In this document: one piece after another, positions 47,101 to 62,100 of the stretch | Layout: each line of letters starts with the position of its first letter | Position numbering within the stretch: position 1 is the first letter of the stretch | NCBI GenBank assembly: GCA_029582265.1 | Contig: CM055831.1 | Location: 27,008,526 to 27,072,525, forward strand | DNA length: 64,000 nucleotides | Reading direction: 5' to 3' | From: Zoroaster sp. YZ-2022 | Taxonomy: Eukaryota > Echinodermata > Asteroidea > Forcipulatida > Zoroasteridae | The notes under the pieces: generated by a model | What the model saw: the letters and a program-made list of their open reading frames with translations, nothing else | What the model was told of the DNA's origin: nothing | The model's database searches: none | Translations under genes and position numbers: made by a program

Positions 47101-50100
47101 TGTTTTCTGTGAAACCGCATGCAAGTTGACCGTATTTTACAGGGCCTAAGTGTCCATGGAGGCCGTTTAAGGTATGAAGACATTATCCAAATTCAAAGAT
47201 TTTGTGTTTTCCGAGAGGAGAACCTAAGCTTTAATTTAGATATCAATTTTATCTGCCTCCCTTAAAAACTTGAAAAGTTATTCCCAACCTTAGAAATGTT
47301 TCTTTCGTAACAGTGTACAGTGCTGTATTGTTTTCTGTGAAACCGCATGCAAGTTGACCGTATTTTACAGGGGCCTAAGTGTCCATGGAGGCCGTTTAAG
47401 GTATGAAGACATTATCCAAATTCAAAGATTTTGTGTTTTTCCGAGAGGTTAGAACCTAAGCTTTAATTTAGATATCAATTTTATCTGCCTCCCTTAAAAA
47501 CTTGAAAAGTTATTCCCAACCTTAGAAATGTTTCTTTCGTAACAGTGTACAGTGCTGTATTGTTTTCTGTGAAACCGCATGCAAGTTGACCGTATTTTAC
47601 AGGGGGCCTAAGTGTCCATGGAGGCCGTTTAAGGTATGAAGACATTATCCAAATTCAAAGATTTTGTGTAATTCACAGCCGCGAGAACCTAAGCTGTAAT
47701 TTAGATATCAATTTTATCTGCCTCGTTTAAAAACTTGAAAAGTTATTCCCAACCTTAGAAATGTTTCTTTCGTAACAGTGTACAGTGCTGTATTGTTTTC
47801 TGTGAAACCGCATGCAAGTTGACCGTATTTTACAGGGGGCTAAGTGTCCATGGAGGCCGTTTAAGGTATGAAGACATTATCCAAATTCAAAGATTTTGTG
47901 TTTTCCGAGAGAGAACCTAAGCTTTAATTTAGATATCAATTTTATCTGCCTCCCTTAAAAACTTGAAAAGTTATTCCCAACCTTAGAAATGTTTCTTTCG
48001 TAACAGTGTACAGTGCTGTATTGTTTTCTGTGAAACCGCATGCAAGTTGACCGTATTTTACAGGGGCCTAAGTGTCCATGGAGGCCGTTTAAGGTATGAA
48101 GACATTATCCAAATTCAAAGATTTTGTTTTCCGAGAGGAGAACCTAAGCTTTAATTTAGATATCAATTTTATCTGCCTCCTTAAAAACTTGAAAAGTTAT
48201 TCCCAACCTTAGAAATGTTTCTTTCGTAACAGTGTACAGTGCTGTATTGTTTTCTGTGAAACCGCATGCAAGTTGACCGTATTTTACAGGGGCCTAAGTG
48301 TCCATGGAGGCCGTTTAAGGTATGAAGACATTATCCAAATTCAAAGATTTTGTGTTTTCCGAGAGGTGAACCTAAGCTTTAATTTAGATATCAATTTTAT
48401 CTGCCTCCCTTAAAAACTTGAAAAGTTATTCCCAACCTTAGAAATGTTTCTTTCGTAACAGTGTACAGTGCTGTATTGTTTTCTGTGAAACCGCATGCAA
48501 GTTGACCGTATTTTACAGGGGATAAGTGTCCATGGAGGCCGTTTAAGGTATGAAGACATTATCCAAATTCAAAGATTTTGTGTTTTCCGAGAGGAGAACC
48601 TAAGCTTTAATTTAGATATCAATTTTATCTGCCTCCCTTAAAAACTTGAAAAGTTATTCCCAACCTTAGAAATGTTTCTTTCGTAACAGTGTACAGTGCT
48701 GTATTGTTTTCTGTGAAACCGCATGCAAGTTGACCGTATTTTACAGGGGCCTAAGTGTCCATGGAGGCCGTTTAAGGTATGAAGACATTATCCAAATTCA
48801 AAGATTTTGTGTTTTTCCGAGAGGGAGAACCTAAGCTTTAATTTAGATATCAATTTTATCTGCCTCCCTTAAAAACTTGAAAAGTTATTCCCAACCTTAG
48901 AAATGTTTCTTTCGTAACAGTGTACAGTGCTGTATTGTTTTCTGTGAAACCGCATGCAAGTTGACCGTATTTTACAGGGGCCTAAGTGTCCATGGAGGCC
49001 GTTTAAGGTATGAAGACATTATCCAAATTCAAAGATTTTGTGTTATTCCGAGAGGGTAGAACCTAAGCTTTAATTTAGATATCAATTTTATCTGCATCAC
49101 ATAATATCTTGAAAAGTTATTCCCAACCTTAGAAATGTTTCTTTCGTAACAGTGTATAGTGCTGTATTGTTTTCTGTGAAACCGCATGCAAGTTGACCGT
49201 ATTTTACAGGGCCTAAGTGTCCATGGAGGCCGTTTAAGGTATGAAGACATTATCCAAATTCAAAGATTTTGTGTTTTCCGAGAGGGGAGAACCTAAGCTT
49301 TAATTTAGATATCAATTTTATCTGCCTCCCTTAAAAACTTGAAAAGTTATTCCCAACCTTAGAAATGTTTCTTTCGTAACAGTGTACAGTGCTGTATTGT
49401 TTTCTGTGAAACCGCATGCAAGTTGACCGTATTTTACAGGGGCCTAAGTGTCCATGGAGGCCGTTTAAGGTATGAAGACATTATCCAAATTCAAAGATTT
49501 TGTGTTTTTTCCGAGAGGGGAGAACCTAAGCTTTAATTTAGATATCAATTTTATCTGCCTCCCTTAAAAACTTGAAAAGTTATTCCCAACCTTAGAAATG
49601 TTTCTTTCGTAACAGTGTACAGTGCTGTATTGTTTTCTGTGAAACCGCATGCAAGTTGACCGTATTTTACAGGGGCTAATTGTCCATGGAGGCCGTTTAA
49701 GGTATGAAGACATTATCCAAATTCAAAGATTTTGTGTTTTTTCCGAGAAGGGAGAACCTAAGCTTTAATTTAGATATCAATTTTATCTGCCTCCCTTAAA
49801 AACTTGAAAAGTTATTCCCAACCTTAGAAATGTTTCTTTCGTAACAGTGTACAGTGCTGTATTGTTTTCTGTGAAACCGCATGCAAGTTGACCGTATTTT
49901 ACAGGGGCCTAAGTGTCCATGGAGGCCGTTTAAGGTATGAAGACATTATCCAAATTCAAAGATTTTGTGTTTTTTTCCGAGAGGGGAGAACCTAAGCTTT
50001 AATTTAGATATCAATTTTATCTGCCTCCCTTAAAAACTTGAAAAGTTATTCCCAACCTTAGAAATGTTTCTTTCGTAACAGTGTACAGTGCTGTATTGTT

Positions 50101-53100
50101 TCTGTGAAACCGCATGCAAGTTGACCGTATTTTACAGGGGCTAAGTGTCCATGGAGGCCGTTTAAGGTATGAAGACATTATCCAAATTCAAAGATTTGTG
50201 TGTTTTCCGAGAGGAGAACCTAAGCTTTAATTTAGATATCAATTTTATCTGCCTCCCTTAAAAACTTGAAAAGTTATTCCCAACCTTAGAAATGTTTCTT
50301 TCGTAACAGTGTACAGTGCTGTATTGTTTTCTGTGAAACCGCATGCAAGTTGACCGTATTTTACAGGGCCTAAGTGTCCATGGAGGCCGTTTAAGGTATG
50401 AAGACATTATCCAAATTCAAAGATTTTGTGTTTTTCGAGAGGAGAACCTAAGCTTTAATTTAGATATCAATTTTATCTGCCTCCCTTAAAAACTTGAAAA
50501 GTTATTCCCAACCTTAGAAATGTTTCTTTCGTAACAGTGTACAGTGCTGTATTGTTTTCTGTGAAACCGCATGCAAGTTGACCGTATATTTCAGTGGGCG
50601 GAGTGTCCTTGGAGGCCGGTTTAGGTATGAGGACATTATCCAAATTCAAAGAGTTTGTGTTTTCCGAGATTGGAGAACCTAAGCTTTAATTTAGATATCA
50701 ATTTTATCTGCCTCCCTTAAAAACTTGAAAAGTTATTCCCAACCTTAGAAATGTTTCTTTCGTAACAGTGTACAGTGCTGTATTGTTTTCTGTGAAACCG
50801 CATGCAAGTTGACCGTATTTTACAGGGGCCTAAGTGTCCATGGAGGCCGTTTAAGGTATGAAGACATTATCCAAATTCAAAGATTTTGTGTTTTTCGGAG
50901 AGGGGAGAACCTAAGCTTTAATTTAGATATCAATTTTATCTGCCTCCCTTAAAAACTTGAAAAGTTATTCCCAACCTTAGAAATGTTTCTTTCGTAACAG
51001 TGTACAGTGCTGTATTGTTTTCTGTGAAACCGCATGCAAGTTGACCGTATTTTACAGGGCCTAAGTGTCCATGGAGGCCGTTTAAGGTATGAAGACATTA
51101 TCCAAATTCAAAGATTTTGTGTTTTCCGAGAGGAGAACCTAAGCTTTAATTTAGATATCAATTTTATCTGCCTCCCTTAAAAACTTGAAAAGTTATTCCC
51201 AACCTTAGAAATGTTTCTTTCGTAACAGTGTACAGTGCTGTATTGTTTTCTGTGAAACCGCATGCAAGTTGACCGTATTTTACAGGGGCCTAAGTGTCCA
51301 TGGAGGCCGTTTAAGGTATGAAGACATTATCCAAATTCAAAGATTTTGTGTTTTCGAGAGGAGAACCTAAGCTTTAATTTAGATATCAATTTTATCTGCC
51401 TACCTTAAAAACTTGAAAAGTTATTCCCAACCTTAGAAATGTTTCTTTCGTAACAGTGTACAGTGCTGTATTGTTTTCTGTGAAACCGCATGCAAGTTGA
51501 CCGTATTTTACAGAGGGCTAAGTGTCCATGGAGGCCGTTTAAGGTATGAAGACATTATCCAAATTCAAAGATTTTGTGTTTTCGAGAGGAGAACCTAAGC
51601 TTTAATTTAGATATCAATTTTATCTGCCTCCCTTAAAAACTTGAAAAGTTATTCCCAACCTTAGAAATGTTTTTTTTCGTAAAAGTGTACAGTGCTGTAT
51701 TGTTTTCTGTGAAACCGCATGCAAGTTGACCGTATTTTACAGGGGCCTAAGTGTCCATGGAGGCCGTTTAAGGTATGAAGACATTATCCAAATTCAAAGA
51801 TTTTGTGCTTTTCAAGAAGAGGAGAAAACCTAAGCTTTAATTTAGATATCAATTTTATCTGCCTCCCTTAAAAACTTGAAAAGTTATTCCCAACCTTAGA
51901 AATGTTTCTTTCGTAACAGTGTACAGTGCTGTATTGTTTTCTGTGAAACCGCATGCAAGTTGACCGTATTTTACAGGGGCCTAAGTGTCCATGGAGGCCG
52001 TTTAAGGTATGAAGACATTATCCAAATTCAAAGATTTTGTGTTTTTTCCGAGAAGGGAGAACCTAAGCTTTAATTTAGATATCAATTTTATCTGCCTCCC
52101 TTAAAAACTTGAAAAGTTATTCCCAACCTTAGAAATGTTTCTTTCGTAACAGTGTACAGTGCTGTATTGTTTTCTGTGAAACCGCATGCAAGTTGACCGT
52201 ATTTTACAGGGGCCTAAGTGTCCATGGAGGCCGTTTAAGGTATGAAGACATTATCCAAATTCAAAGATTTTGCGAGAGGGGAGAACCTAAGCTTTAATTT
52301 AGATATCAATTTTATCTGCCTCCCTTAAAAACTTGAAAAGTTATTCCCAACCTTAGAAATGTTTCTTTCGTAACAGTATATAGTACTGTATTGTTTTCTG
52401 TGAAACCGCATGCAAGTTGACCGTATTTTACAGAGGGCTAAGTGTCCATGGAGGCCGTTTAAGGTATGAAGACATTATCCAAATTCAAAGATTTTGTGTT
52501 TTTCCGAGAGGGGAGAACCTAAGCTTTAATTTAGATATCAATTTTATCTGCCTCCCTTAAAAACTTGAAAAGTTATTCCCAACCTTAGAAATGTTTCTTT
52601 CGTAACAGTGTACAGTGCTGTATTGTTTTCTGTGAAACCGCATGCAAGTTGACCGTATTTTACAGGGCCTAAGTGTCCATGGAGGCCGTTTAAGGTATGA
52701 AGACATTATCCAAATTCAAAGATTTTGTGTTTTTTCAGAGAGGGGAGAACCTAAGCTTTAATTTAGATATCAATTTTATCTGCCTCCATTAAAAACTTGA
52801 AAAGTTATTCCCAACCTTAGAAATGTTTCTGTCGTAACAGTATACAGTGCTGTATTGTTTTCTGTGAAACCACGTGCAAGTTGACCGTATTTTACAGGGG
52901 CTAAGTGTCCATGGAGGCCGTTTAAGGTATGAAGACATTATCCAAATTCAAAGATTTTGTGTTTTTCGAAGAGGGGAGAACCTAAGCTTTAATTTAGATA
53001 TCAATTTTATCTGCCTCCCTTAAAAACTTGAAAAGTTATTCCCAACCTTAGAAATGTTTCTTTCGTAACAGTGTACAGTGCTGTATTGTTTTCTGTGAAA

Positions 53101-56100
53101 CCGCATGCAAGTTGACCGTATTTTACAGGGGGCTAAGTGTCCATGGAGGCCGTTTAAGGTATGAAGACATTATCCAAATTCAAAGATTTTGTGTTTTTCC
53201 GAGAGGAGAACCTAAGCTTTAATTTAGATATCAATTTTATCTGCCTCCCTTAAAAACTTGAAAAGTTATTCCCAACCTTAGAAATGTTTCTTTCGTAACA
53301 GTGTACAGTGCTGTATTGTTTTCTGTGAAACCGCATGCAAGTTGACCGTATTTTACAGGGGCTAAGTGTCCATGGAGGCCGTTTAAGGTATGAAGACATT
53401 ATCCAAATTCAAAGATTTTGTTATTTTCCGAGAGGAGAACCTAAGCTTTAATTTAGATTTCAATTTTATCTGCATGCCTTAAAAACTTGAAAAGTTATTC
53501 CCAACCTTAGAAATGTTTCTTTCGTAACAGTGTACAGTGCTGTATTGTTTTCTGTGAAACCGCATGCAAGTTGACCGTATTTTACAGGGGCCTAAGTGTC
53601 CATGGAGGCCGTTTAAGGTATGAAGACATTATCCAAATTCAAAGATTTTGTGTTTTCCGAGAGGAGAACCTAAGCTTTAATTTAGATATCAATTTTATCT
53701 GCCTCCCTTAAAAACTTGAAAAGTTATTCCCAACCTTAGAAATGTTTCTTTCGTAACAGTGTACAGTGCTGTATTGTTTTCTGTGAAACCGCATGCAAGT
53801 TGACCGTATTTTACAGGGGCCTAAGTGTCCATGGAGGCCGTTTAAGGTATGAAGACATTATCCAAATTCAAAGATTTTGTGTTTTTCCGAGAGGAGAACC
53901 TAAGCTTTAATTTAGATATCAATTTTATCTGCCTCCCTTAAAAACTTGAAAAGTTATTCCCAACCTTAGAAATGTTTCTTTCGTAACAGTGTACAGTGCT
54001 GTATTGTTTTCTGTGAAACCGCATGCAAGTTGACCGTATTTTACAGGGGCCTAAGTGTCCATGGAGGCCGTTTAAGGTATGAAGACATTATCCAAATTCA
54101 AAGATTTTGTGTTTTTCCGAGAGGTTAGAACCTAAGCTTTAATTTAGATATCAATTTTATCTGCCTCCCTTAAAAACTTGAAAAGTTATTCCCAACCTTA
54201 GAAATGTTTCTTTCGTAACAGTGTACAGTGCTGTATTGTTTTCTGTGAAACCGCATGCAAGTTGACCGTATTTTACAGGGCGCTAAGTGTCCGTGGAGGC
54301 CGTTTAAGGTATGAAGACATTATTCAAATTCAATGATTTTGTGTTTTTCCAAGTTCGGAGAACCTAATCTTTAATTTAGATATCAATTTTATCTTCCTTC
54401 CTTAAAAACTTGAAAAGTTATTCCCAACCTTAGAAATGTTTCTTTCGTAACAGTGTACAGTGCTGTATTGTTTTCTGTGAAACCGCATGCAAGTTGACCG
54501 TATTTTACAGGGCCTAAGTGTCCATGGAGGCCGTTTAAGGTATGAAGACATTATCCAAATTCAAAGATTTTGTGTTTTTCCGAGAGGGGAGAACCTAAGC
54601 TTTAATTTAGATATCAATTTTATCTGCCTCCCTTAAAAACTTGAAAAGTTATTCCCAACCTTAGAAATGTTTCTTTCGTAACAGTGTACAGTGCTGTATT
54701 GTTTTCTGTGAAACCGCATGCAAGTTGACCGTATTTTACAGGGGCTAAGTGTCCATGGAGGCCGTTTAAGGTATGAAGACATTATCCAAATTCAAAGATT
54801 TTGTGTTTTCGAGAGGAGAACCTAAGCTTTAATTTATATATCATTTTTATCTGCCTCCTTAAAAACTTGAAAAGTTATTCCCAACCTTAGAAATGTTTCT
54901 TTCGTAACAGTGTACAGTGCTGTATTGTTTTCTGTGAAACCGCATGCAAGTTGACCGTATTTTACAGGGGCCTAAGTGTCCATGGAGGCCGTTTAAGGTA
55001 TGAAGACATTATCCAAATTCAAAGATTTTGTGTTTTTCAAGAAGAGGAGAAAACCTAAGCTTTAATTTAGATATCAATTTTATCTGCCTCCCTTAAAAAC
55101 TTGAAAAGTTATTCCCAACCTTAGAAATGTTTCTTTCGTAACAGTGTACAGTGCTGTATTGTTTTCTGTGAAACCGCATGCAAGTTGACCGTATTTTACA
55201 GGGGCCTAAGTGTCCATGGAGGCCGTTTAAGGTATGAAGACATTATCCAAATTCAAAGATTTTGTGTTTTTCCGAGAGGGTAGAACCTAAGCTTTAATTT
55301 AGATATCAATTTTATCTGCCTCCCTTAAAAACTTGAAAAGTTATTCCCAACCTTAGAAATGTTTCTTTCGTAACAGTGTACAGTGCTGTATTGTTTTCTG
55401 TGAAACCGCATGCAAGTTGACCGTATTTTACAGGGGCCTAAGTGTCCATGGAGGCCGTTTAAGGTATGAAGACATTATCCAAATTCAAAGATTTTGTGTT
55501 TTCCGAGAGGAGAACCTAAGCTTTAATTTAGATATCAATTTTATCTTCCTCCTTAAAAACTTGAAAAGTTATTCCCAACCTTAGAAATGTTTCTTTCGTA
55601 ACAGTGTACAGTGCTGTATTGTTTTCTGTGAAACCGCATGCAAGTTGACCGTATTTTACAGGGGCCTAAGTGTCCATGGAGGCCGTTTAAGGTATGAAGA
55701 CATTATCCAAATTCAAAGATTTTGTGTTTTCCGAGAGGAGAACCTAAGCTTTAATTTAGATATCAATTTTATCTGCCTCCCTTAAAAACTTGAAAAGTTA
55801 TTCCCAACCTTAGAAATGTTTCTTTCGTAACAGTGTACAGTGCTGTATTGTTTTCTGTGAAACCGCATGCAAGTTGACCGTATTTTACAGGGGCCTAAGT
55901 GTCCATGGAGGCCGTTTAAGGTATGAAGACATTATCCAAATTCAAAGATTTTGTGTTTTTTCCGAGAGGGGAGAACCTAAGCTTTAATTTAGATATCAAT
56001 TTATCTGCCTCCCTTAAAAACTTGAAAAGTTATTCCCAACCTTAGAAATGTTTCTTTCGTAACAGTGTACAGTGCTGTATTGTTTTCTGTGAAACCGCAT

Positions 56101-59100
56101 GCAAGTTGACCGTATTTTAAGGGGGGAAAGAAGACCCTGGAGGCCGTTAAAGGTATGAAGACATTATCCAACTTCAAAGATTTTGTGTGTTTTCCGAGAG
56201 GAGAACCTAAGCATTAATTTAGATATCAATTTTATCTTCCTACCTTAAAAACTTGAAAAGTTATTCCCAACCTTAGAAATGTTTCTTTCGTAACAGTGTA
56301 CAGTGCTGTATTGTTTTCTGTGAAACCGCATGCAAGTTGACCGTATTTTACAGGGGCCTAAGTGTCCATGGAGGCCGTTTAAGGTATGAAGACATTATCC
56401 AAATTCAAAGATTTTGTGTTTTTTCGAGAGGAGAACCTAAGCTTTAATTTAGATATCAATTTTATCTGCCTCCCTTAAAAACTTGAAAAGTTATTCCCAA
56501 CCTTAGAAATGTTTCTTTCGTAACAGTGTACAGTGCTGTATTGTTTTCTGTGAAACCGCATGCAAGTTGACCGTATTTTACAGGGCCTAAGTGTCCATGG
56601 AGGCCGTTTAAGGTATGAAGACATTATCCAAATTCAAAGATTTTGTGTTTTCGAGAGGAGAACCTAAGCTTTAATTTAGATATCAATTTTATCTGCCTCC
56701 CTTAAAAACTTGAAAAGTTATTCCCAACCTTAGAAATGTTTCTTTCGTAACAGTGTACAGTGCTGTATTGTTTTCTGTGAAACCGCATGCAAGTTGACCG
56801 TATTTTACAGGGGCCTAAGTGTCCATGGAGGCCGTTTAAGGTATGAAGACATTATCCAAATTCAAAATATTTTGTGTTTTTCCGAGAGGGGAGAACCTAA
56901 GCTTTAATTTAGATATCAATTTTATCTGCCTCCCTTAAAAACTTGAAAAGTTATTCCCAACCTTAGAAATGTTTCTTTCGTAACAGTGTACAGTGCTGTA
57001 TTGTTTTCTGTGAAACCGCATGCAAGTTGACCGTATTTTACAGGGGCTAAGTGTCCATGGAGGCCGTTTAAGGTATGAAGACATTATCCAAATTCAAAGA
57101 TTTTGTGTTTTTCCGAGAGGGGAGAACCTAAGCTTTAATTTAGATATCAATTTTATCTGCCTCCCTTAAAAACTTGAAAAGTTATTCCCAACCTTAGAAA
57201 TGTTTCTTTCGTAACAGTGTACAGTGCTGTATTGTTTTCTGTGAAACCGCATGCAAGTTGACCGTATTTTACAGGGCCTAAGTGTCCATGGAGGCCGTTT
57301 AAGGTATGAAGACATTATCCAAATTCAAAGATTTTGTGTTTTCCGAGAGGAGAACCTAAGCTTTAATTTAGATATCAATTTTATCTGCTCCCTTAAAAAC
57401 TTGAAAAGTTATTCCCAACCTTAGAAATGTTTCTTTCGTAACAGTGTACAGTGCTGTATTGTTTTCTGTGAAACCGCATGCAAGTTGACCGTATTTTACA
57501 GGGCCTAAGTGTCCATGGAGGCCGTTTAAGGTATGAAGACATTATCCAAATTCAAAGATTTTGTGTTTTTCCGAGAGGGGAGAACCTAAGCTTTAATTTA
57601 GATATCAATTTTATCTGCCTCCCTTAAAAACTTGAAAAGTTATTCCCAACCTTAGAAATGTTTCTTTCGTAACAGTGTACAGTGCTGTATTGTTTTCTGT
57701 GAAACCGCATGCAAGTTGACCGTATTTTACAGGGCCTAAGTGTCCATGGAGGCCGTTTAAGGTATGAAGACATTATCCAAATTCAAAGATTTTGTGATTT
57801 CCTAAACGAGGAGAACCTAAGCTTTAATTTAGATATCAATTTATCTGCCTCCCTTAAAAACTTGAAAAGTTATTCCCAACCTTAGAAATGTTTCTTTCGT
57901 AACAGTGTACAGTGCTGTATTGTTTTCTGTGAAACCGCATGCAAGTTGACCGTATTTTACAGGGGGCTAAGTGTCCATGGAGGCCGTTTAAGGTATGAAG
58001 ACATTATCCAAATTCAAAGATTTTGTGTTTTTCCGAGAGGAGAACCTAAGCTTTAATTTAGATATCAATTTTATCTTCCTGCCTTAAAAACTTGAAAAGT
58101 TATTCCCAACCTTAGAAATGTTTCTTTCGTAACAGTGTACAGTGCTGTATTGTTTTCTGTGAAACCGCATGCAAGTTGACCGTATTTTACAGGGGCCTAA
58201 GTGTCCATGGAGGCCGTTTAAGGTATGAAGACATTATCCAAATTCAAAGATTTTGTGTTTTTCGGAGAGGGGAGAACCTAAGCTTTAATTTAGATATCAA
58301 TTTTATCTGCCTCCCTTAAAAACTTGAAAAGTTATTCCCAACCTTAGAAATGTTTCTTTCGTAACAGTGTACAGTGCTGTATTGTTTTCTGTGAAACCGC
58401 ATGCAAGTTGACCGTATTTTACAGGGGCCTAAGTGTCCATGGAGGCCGTTTAAGGTATGAAGACATTATCCAAATTCAAAGATTTTGTGTTTTCGAGAGG
58501 GAGAACCTAAGCTTTAATTTAGATATCAATTTTATCTGCCTCCCTTAAAAACTTGAAAAGTTATTCCCAACCTTAGAAATGTTTCTTTCGTAACAGTGTA
58601 CAGTGCTGTATTGTTTTCTGTGAAACCGCATGCAAGTTGACCGTATTTTACAGGGGCTAAGTGTCCATGGAGGCCGTTTAAGGTATGAAGACATTATCCA
58701 AATTCAAAGATTTTGTGTTTTCGAGAGGGAGAACCTAAGCTTTAATTTAGATATCAATTTTATCTGCCTCCATAAAAACTTGAAAAGTTATTCCCAACCT
58801 TAGAAATGTTTCTTTCGTAACAGTGTACAGTGCTGTATTGTTTTCTGTGAAACCGCATGCAAGTTGACCGTATTTTACAGGGGCTAAGTGTCCATGGAGG
58901 CCGTTTAAGGTATGAAGACATTATCCAAATTCAAAAGATTTTGTGTTTTCCGAGAGGAGAACCTAAGCTTTAATTTAGATATCAATTTTATCTGCCTCCC
59001 TTAAAAACTTGAAAAGTTATTCCCAACCTTAGAAATGTTTCTTTCGTAACAGTGTACAGTGCTGTATTGTTTTCTGTGAAACCGCATGCAAGTTGACCGT

Positions 59101-62100
59101 ATTTTACAGGGGCCTAAGTGTCCATGGAGGCCGTTTAAGGTATGAAGACATTATCCAAATTCAAAGATTTTGTGTTTTCCGAGAGGGAGAACCTAAGCTT
59201 TAATTTAGATATCAATTTTATCTGCCTCCTTAAAAACTTGAAAAGTTATTCCCAACCTTAGAAATGTTTCTTTCGTAACAGTGTACAGTGCTGTATTGTT
59301 TTCTGTGAAACCGCATGCAAGTTGACCGTATTTTACAGGGCCTAAGTGTCCATGGAGGCCGTTTAAGGTATGAAGACATTATCCAAATTCAAAGATTTTG
59401 TGTTTTTCCGAGAGGGGAGAACCTAAGCTTTAATTTAGATATCAATTTTATCTGCCTTCCTTAAAAACTTGAAAAGTTATTCCCAACCTTAGAAATGTTT
59501 CTTTCGTAACAGTGTACAGTGCTGTATTGTTTTCTGTGAAACCGCATGCAAGTTGACCGTATTTACAGGGGCTAAGTGTCCATGGAGGCCGTTTAAGGTA
59601 TGAAGACATTATCCAAATTCAAAGATTTTGTGTTTTTTCCGAGAGGGAGAACCTAAGCTTTAATTTAGATATCAATTTTATCTGCCTCCCTTAAAAACTT
59701 GAAAAGTTATTCCCAACCTTAGAAATGTTTCTTTCGTAACAGTGTACAGTGCTGTATTGTTTTTTTGTGAAACCGCATGCAAGTTGACCGTATTTTACAG
59801 GGGCCTAAGTGTCCATGGAGGCCGTTTAAGGTATGAAGACATTATCCAAATTCAAAGATTTTGTGTTTTTCCGAGAGGGGAGAACCTAAGCTTTAATTTA
59901 GATATCAATTATATCTTCCACCCTTAAAAACTTGAAAAGTTATTCCCAACCTTAGAAATGTTTCTTTCGTAACAGTGTACAGTGCTGTATTGTTTTCTGT
60001 GAAACCGCATGCAAGTTGACCGTATTTTACAGGGGCCTAAGTGTCCATGGAGGCCGTTTAAGGTATGAAGACATTATCCAAATTCAAAGATTTTGTGTTT
60101 TTCCGAGAGGTTAGAACCTAAGCTTTAATTTAGATATCAATTTTATCTGCCTCCCTTAAAAACTTGAAAAGTTATTCCCAACCTTAGAAATGTTTCTTTC
60201 GTAACAGTGTACAGTGCTGTATTGTTTTCTGTGAAACCGCATGCAAGTTGACCGTATTTTACAGGGGATAAGTGTCCATGGAGGCCGTTTAAGGTATGAA
60301 GACATTATCCAAATTCAAAGATTTTGTGTTTTTCGAGAGGAGAACCTAAGCTTTAATTTAGATATCAATTTTATCTGCCTTCCTTAAAAACTTGAAAAGT
60401 TATTCCCAACCTTAGAAATGTTTCTTTCGTAACAGTGTACAGTGCTGTATTGTTTTCTGTGAAACCGCATGCAAGTTGACCGTATTTTACAGGGGCCTAA
60501 GTGTCCATGGAGGCCGTTTAAGGTATGAAGACATTATCCAAATTCAAAGATTTTGTGTTTTTGAGTGATGGGAGAACCTAAGCTTTAATTTAGATATCAA
60601 TTTTATCTGCCTCCCTTAAAAACTTGAAAAGTTATTCCCAACCTTAGAAATGTTTCTTTCGTAACAGTGTACAGTGCTGTATTGTTTTCTGTGAAACCGC
60701 ATGCAAGTTGACCGTATTTTACAGGGGCCTAAGTGTCCATGGAGGCCGTTTAAGGTATGAAGACATTATCCAAATTCAAAGATTTTGTGTTTTTATTAGA
60801 GAGGAGAACCTAAGCTTTAATTTAGATATCAATTTTATCTGCCTCCCTTAAAAACTTGAAAAGTTATTCCCAACCTTAGAAATGTTTCTTTCGTAACAGT
60901 GTACAGTGCTGTATTGTTTCTGTGAAACCGCATGCAAGTTGACCGTATTTTACAGGGGCCTAAGTGTCCATGGAGGCCGTTTAAGGTATGAAGACATTAT
61001 CCAAATTCAAAGATTTTGTGTTTTTCCGAGAGGGGAGAACCTAAGCTTTAATTTAGATATCAATTTTATCTTCCTCCCTTAAAAACTTGAAAAGTTATTC
61101 CCAACCTTAGAAATGTTTCTTTCGTAACAGTGTACAGTGCTGTATTGTTTTCTGTGAAACCGCATGCAAGTTGACCGTATTTTACAGGGGCCTAAGTGTC
61201 CATGGAGGCCGTTTAAGGTATGAAGACATTATCCAAATTCAAAGATTTTGTGTTTTTTCCGAGAGGGGAGAACCTAAGCTTTAATTTAGATATCAATTTT
61301 ATCTGCCTCGCTTAAAAACTTGAAAAGTTATTCCCAACCTTAGAAATGTTTCTTTCGTAACAGTGTACAGTGCTGTATTGTTTTCTGTGAAACCGCATGC
61401 AAGTTGACCGTATTTTACAGGGGGCTAAGTGTCCATGGAGGCCGTTTAAGGTATGAAGACATTATCCAAATTCAAAGATTTTGTGTTTTTCGGAGAACCT
61501 AAGCTTTAATTTAGATATCAATTTTATCTGCCTCCCTTAAAAACTTGAAAAGTTATTCCCAACCTTAGAAATGTTTCTTTCGTAACAGTGTACAGTGCTG
61601 TATTGTTTTCTGTGAAACCGCATGCAAGTTGACCGTATTTTACAGGGGGCTAAGTGTCCATGGAGGCCGTTTAAGGTATGAAGACATTATCCAAATTCAA
61701 AGATTTTGTGTTTTTCCGAGAGGAGAACCTAAGCTTTAATTTAGATATCAATTTTATCTGCCTCCCTTAAAAACTTGAAAAGTTATTCCCAACCTTAGAA
61801 ATGTTTCTTTCGTAACAGTGTACAGTGCTGTATTGTTTTCTGTGAAACCGCATGCAAGTTGACCGTATTTTACAGGGCCTAAGTGTCCATGGAGGCCGTT
61901 TAAGGTATGAAGACATTATCCAAATTCAAAGATTTTGTGTTTTTCCGAGAGAGGAGAACCTAAGCTTTAATTTAGATATCAATTTTATCTGCCTCCCTTA
62001 AAAACTTGAAAAGTTATTCCCAACCTTAGAAATGTTTCTTTCGTAACAGTGTACAGTGCTGTATTGTTTTCTGTGAAACCGCATGCAAGTTGACCGTATT

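Noticed and set aside
49029..49250. Open frames inside satellite monomers, also at 36990 and 59742
   Set aside because: They appear in random monomers because of single indels and are not kept between units.
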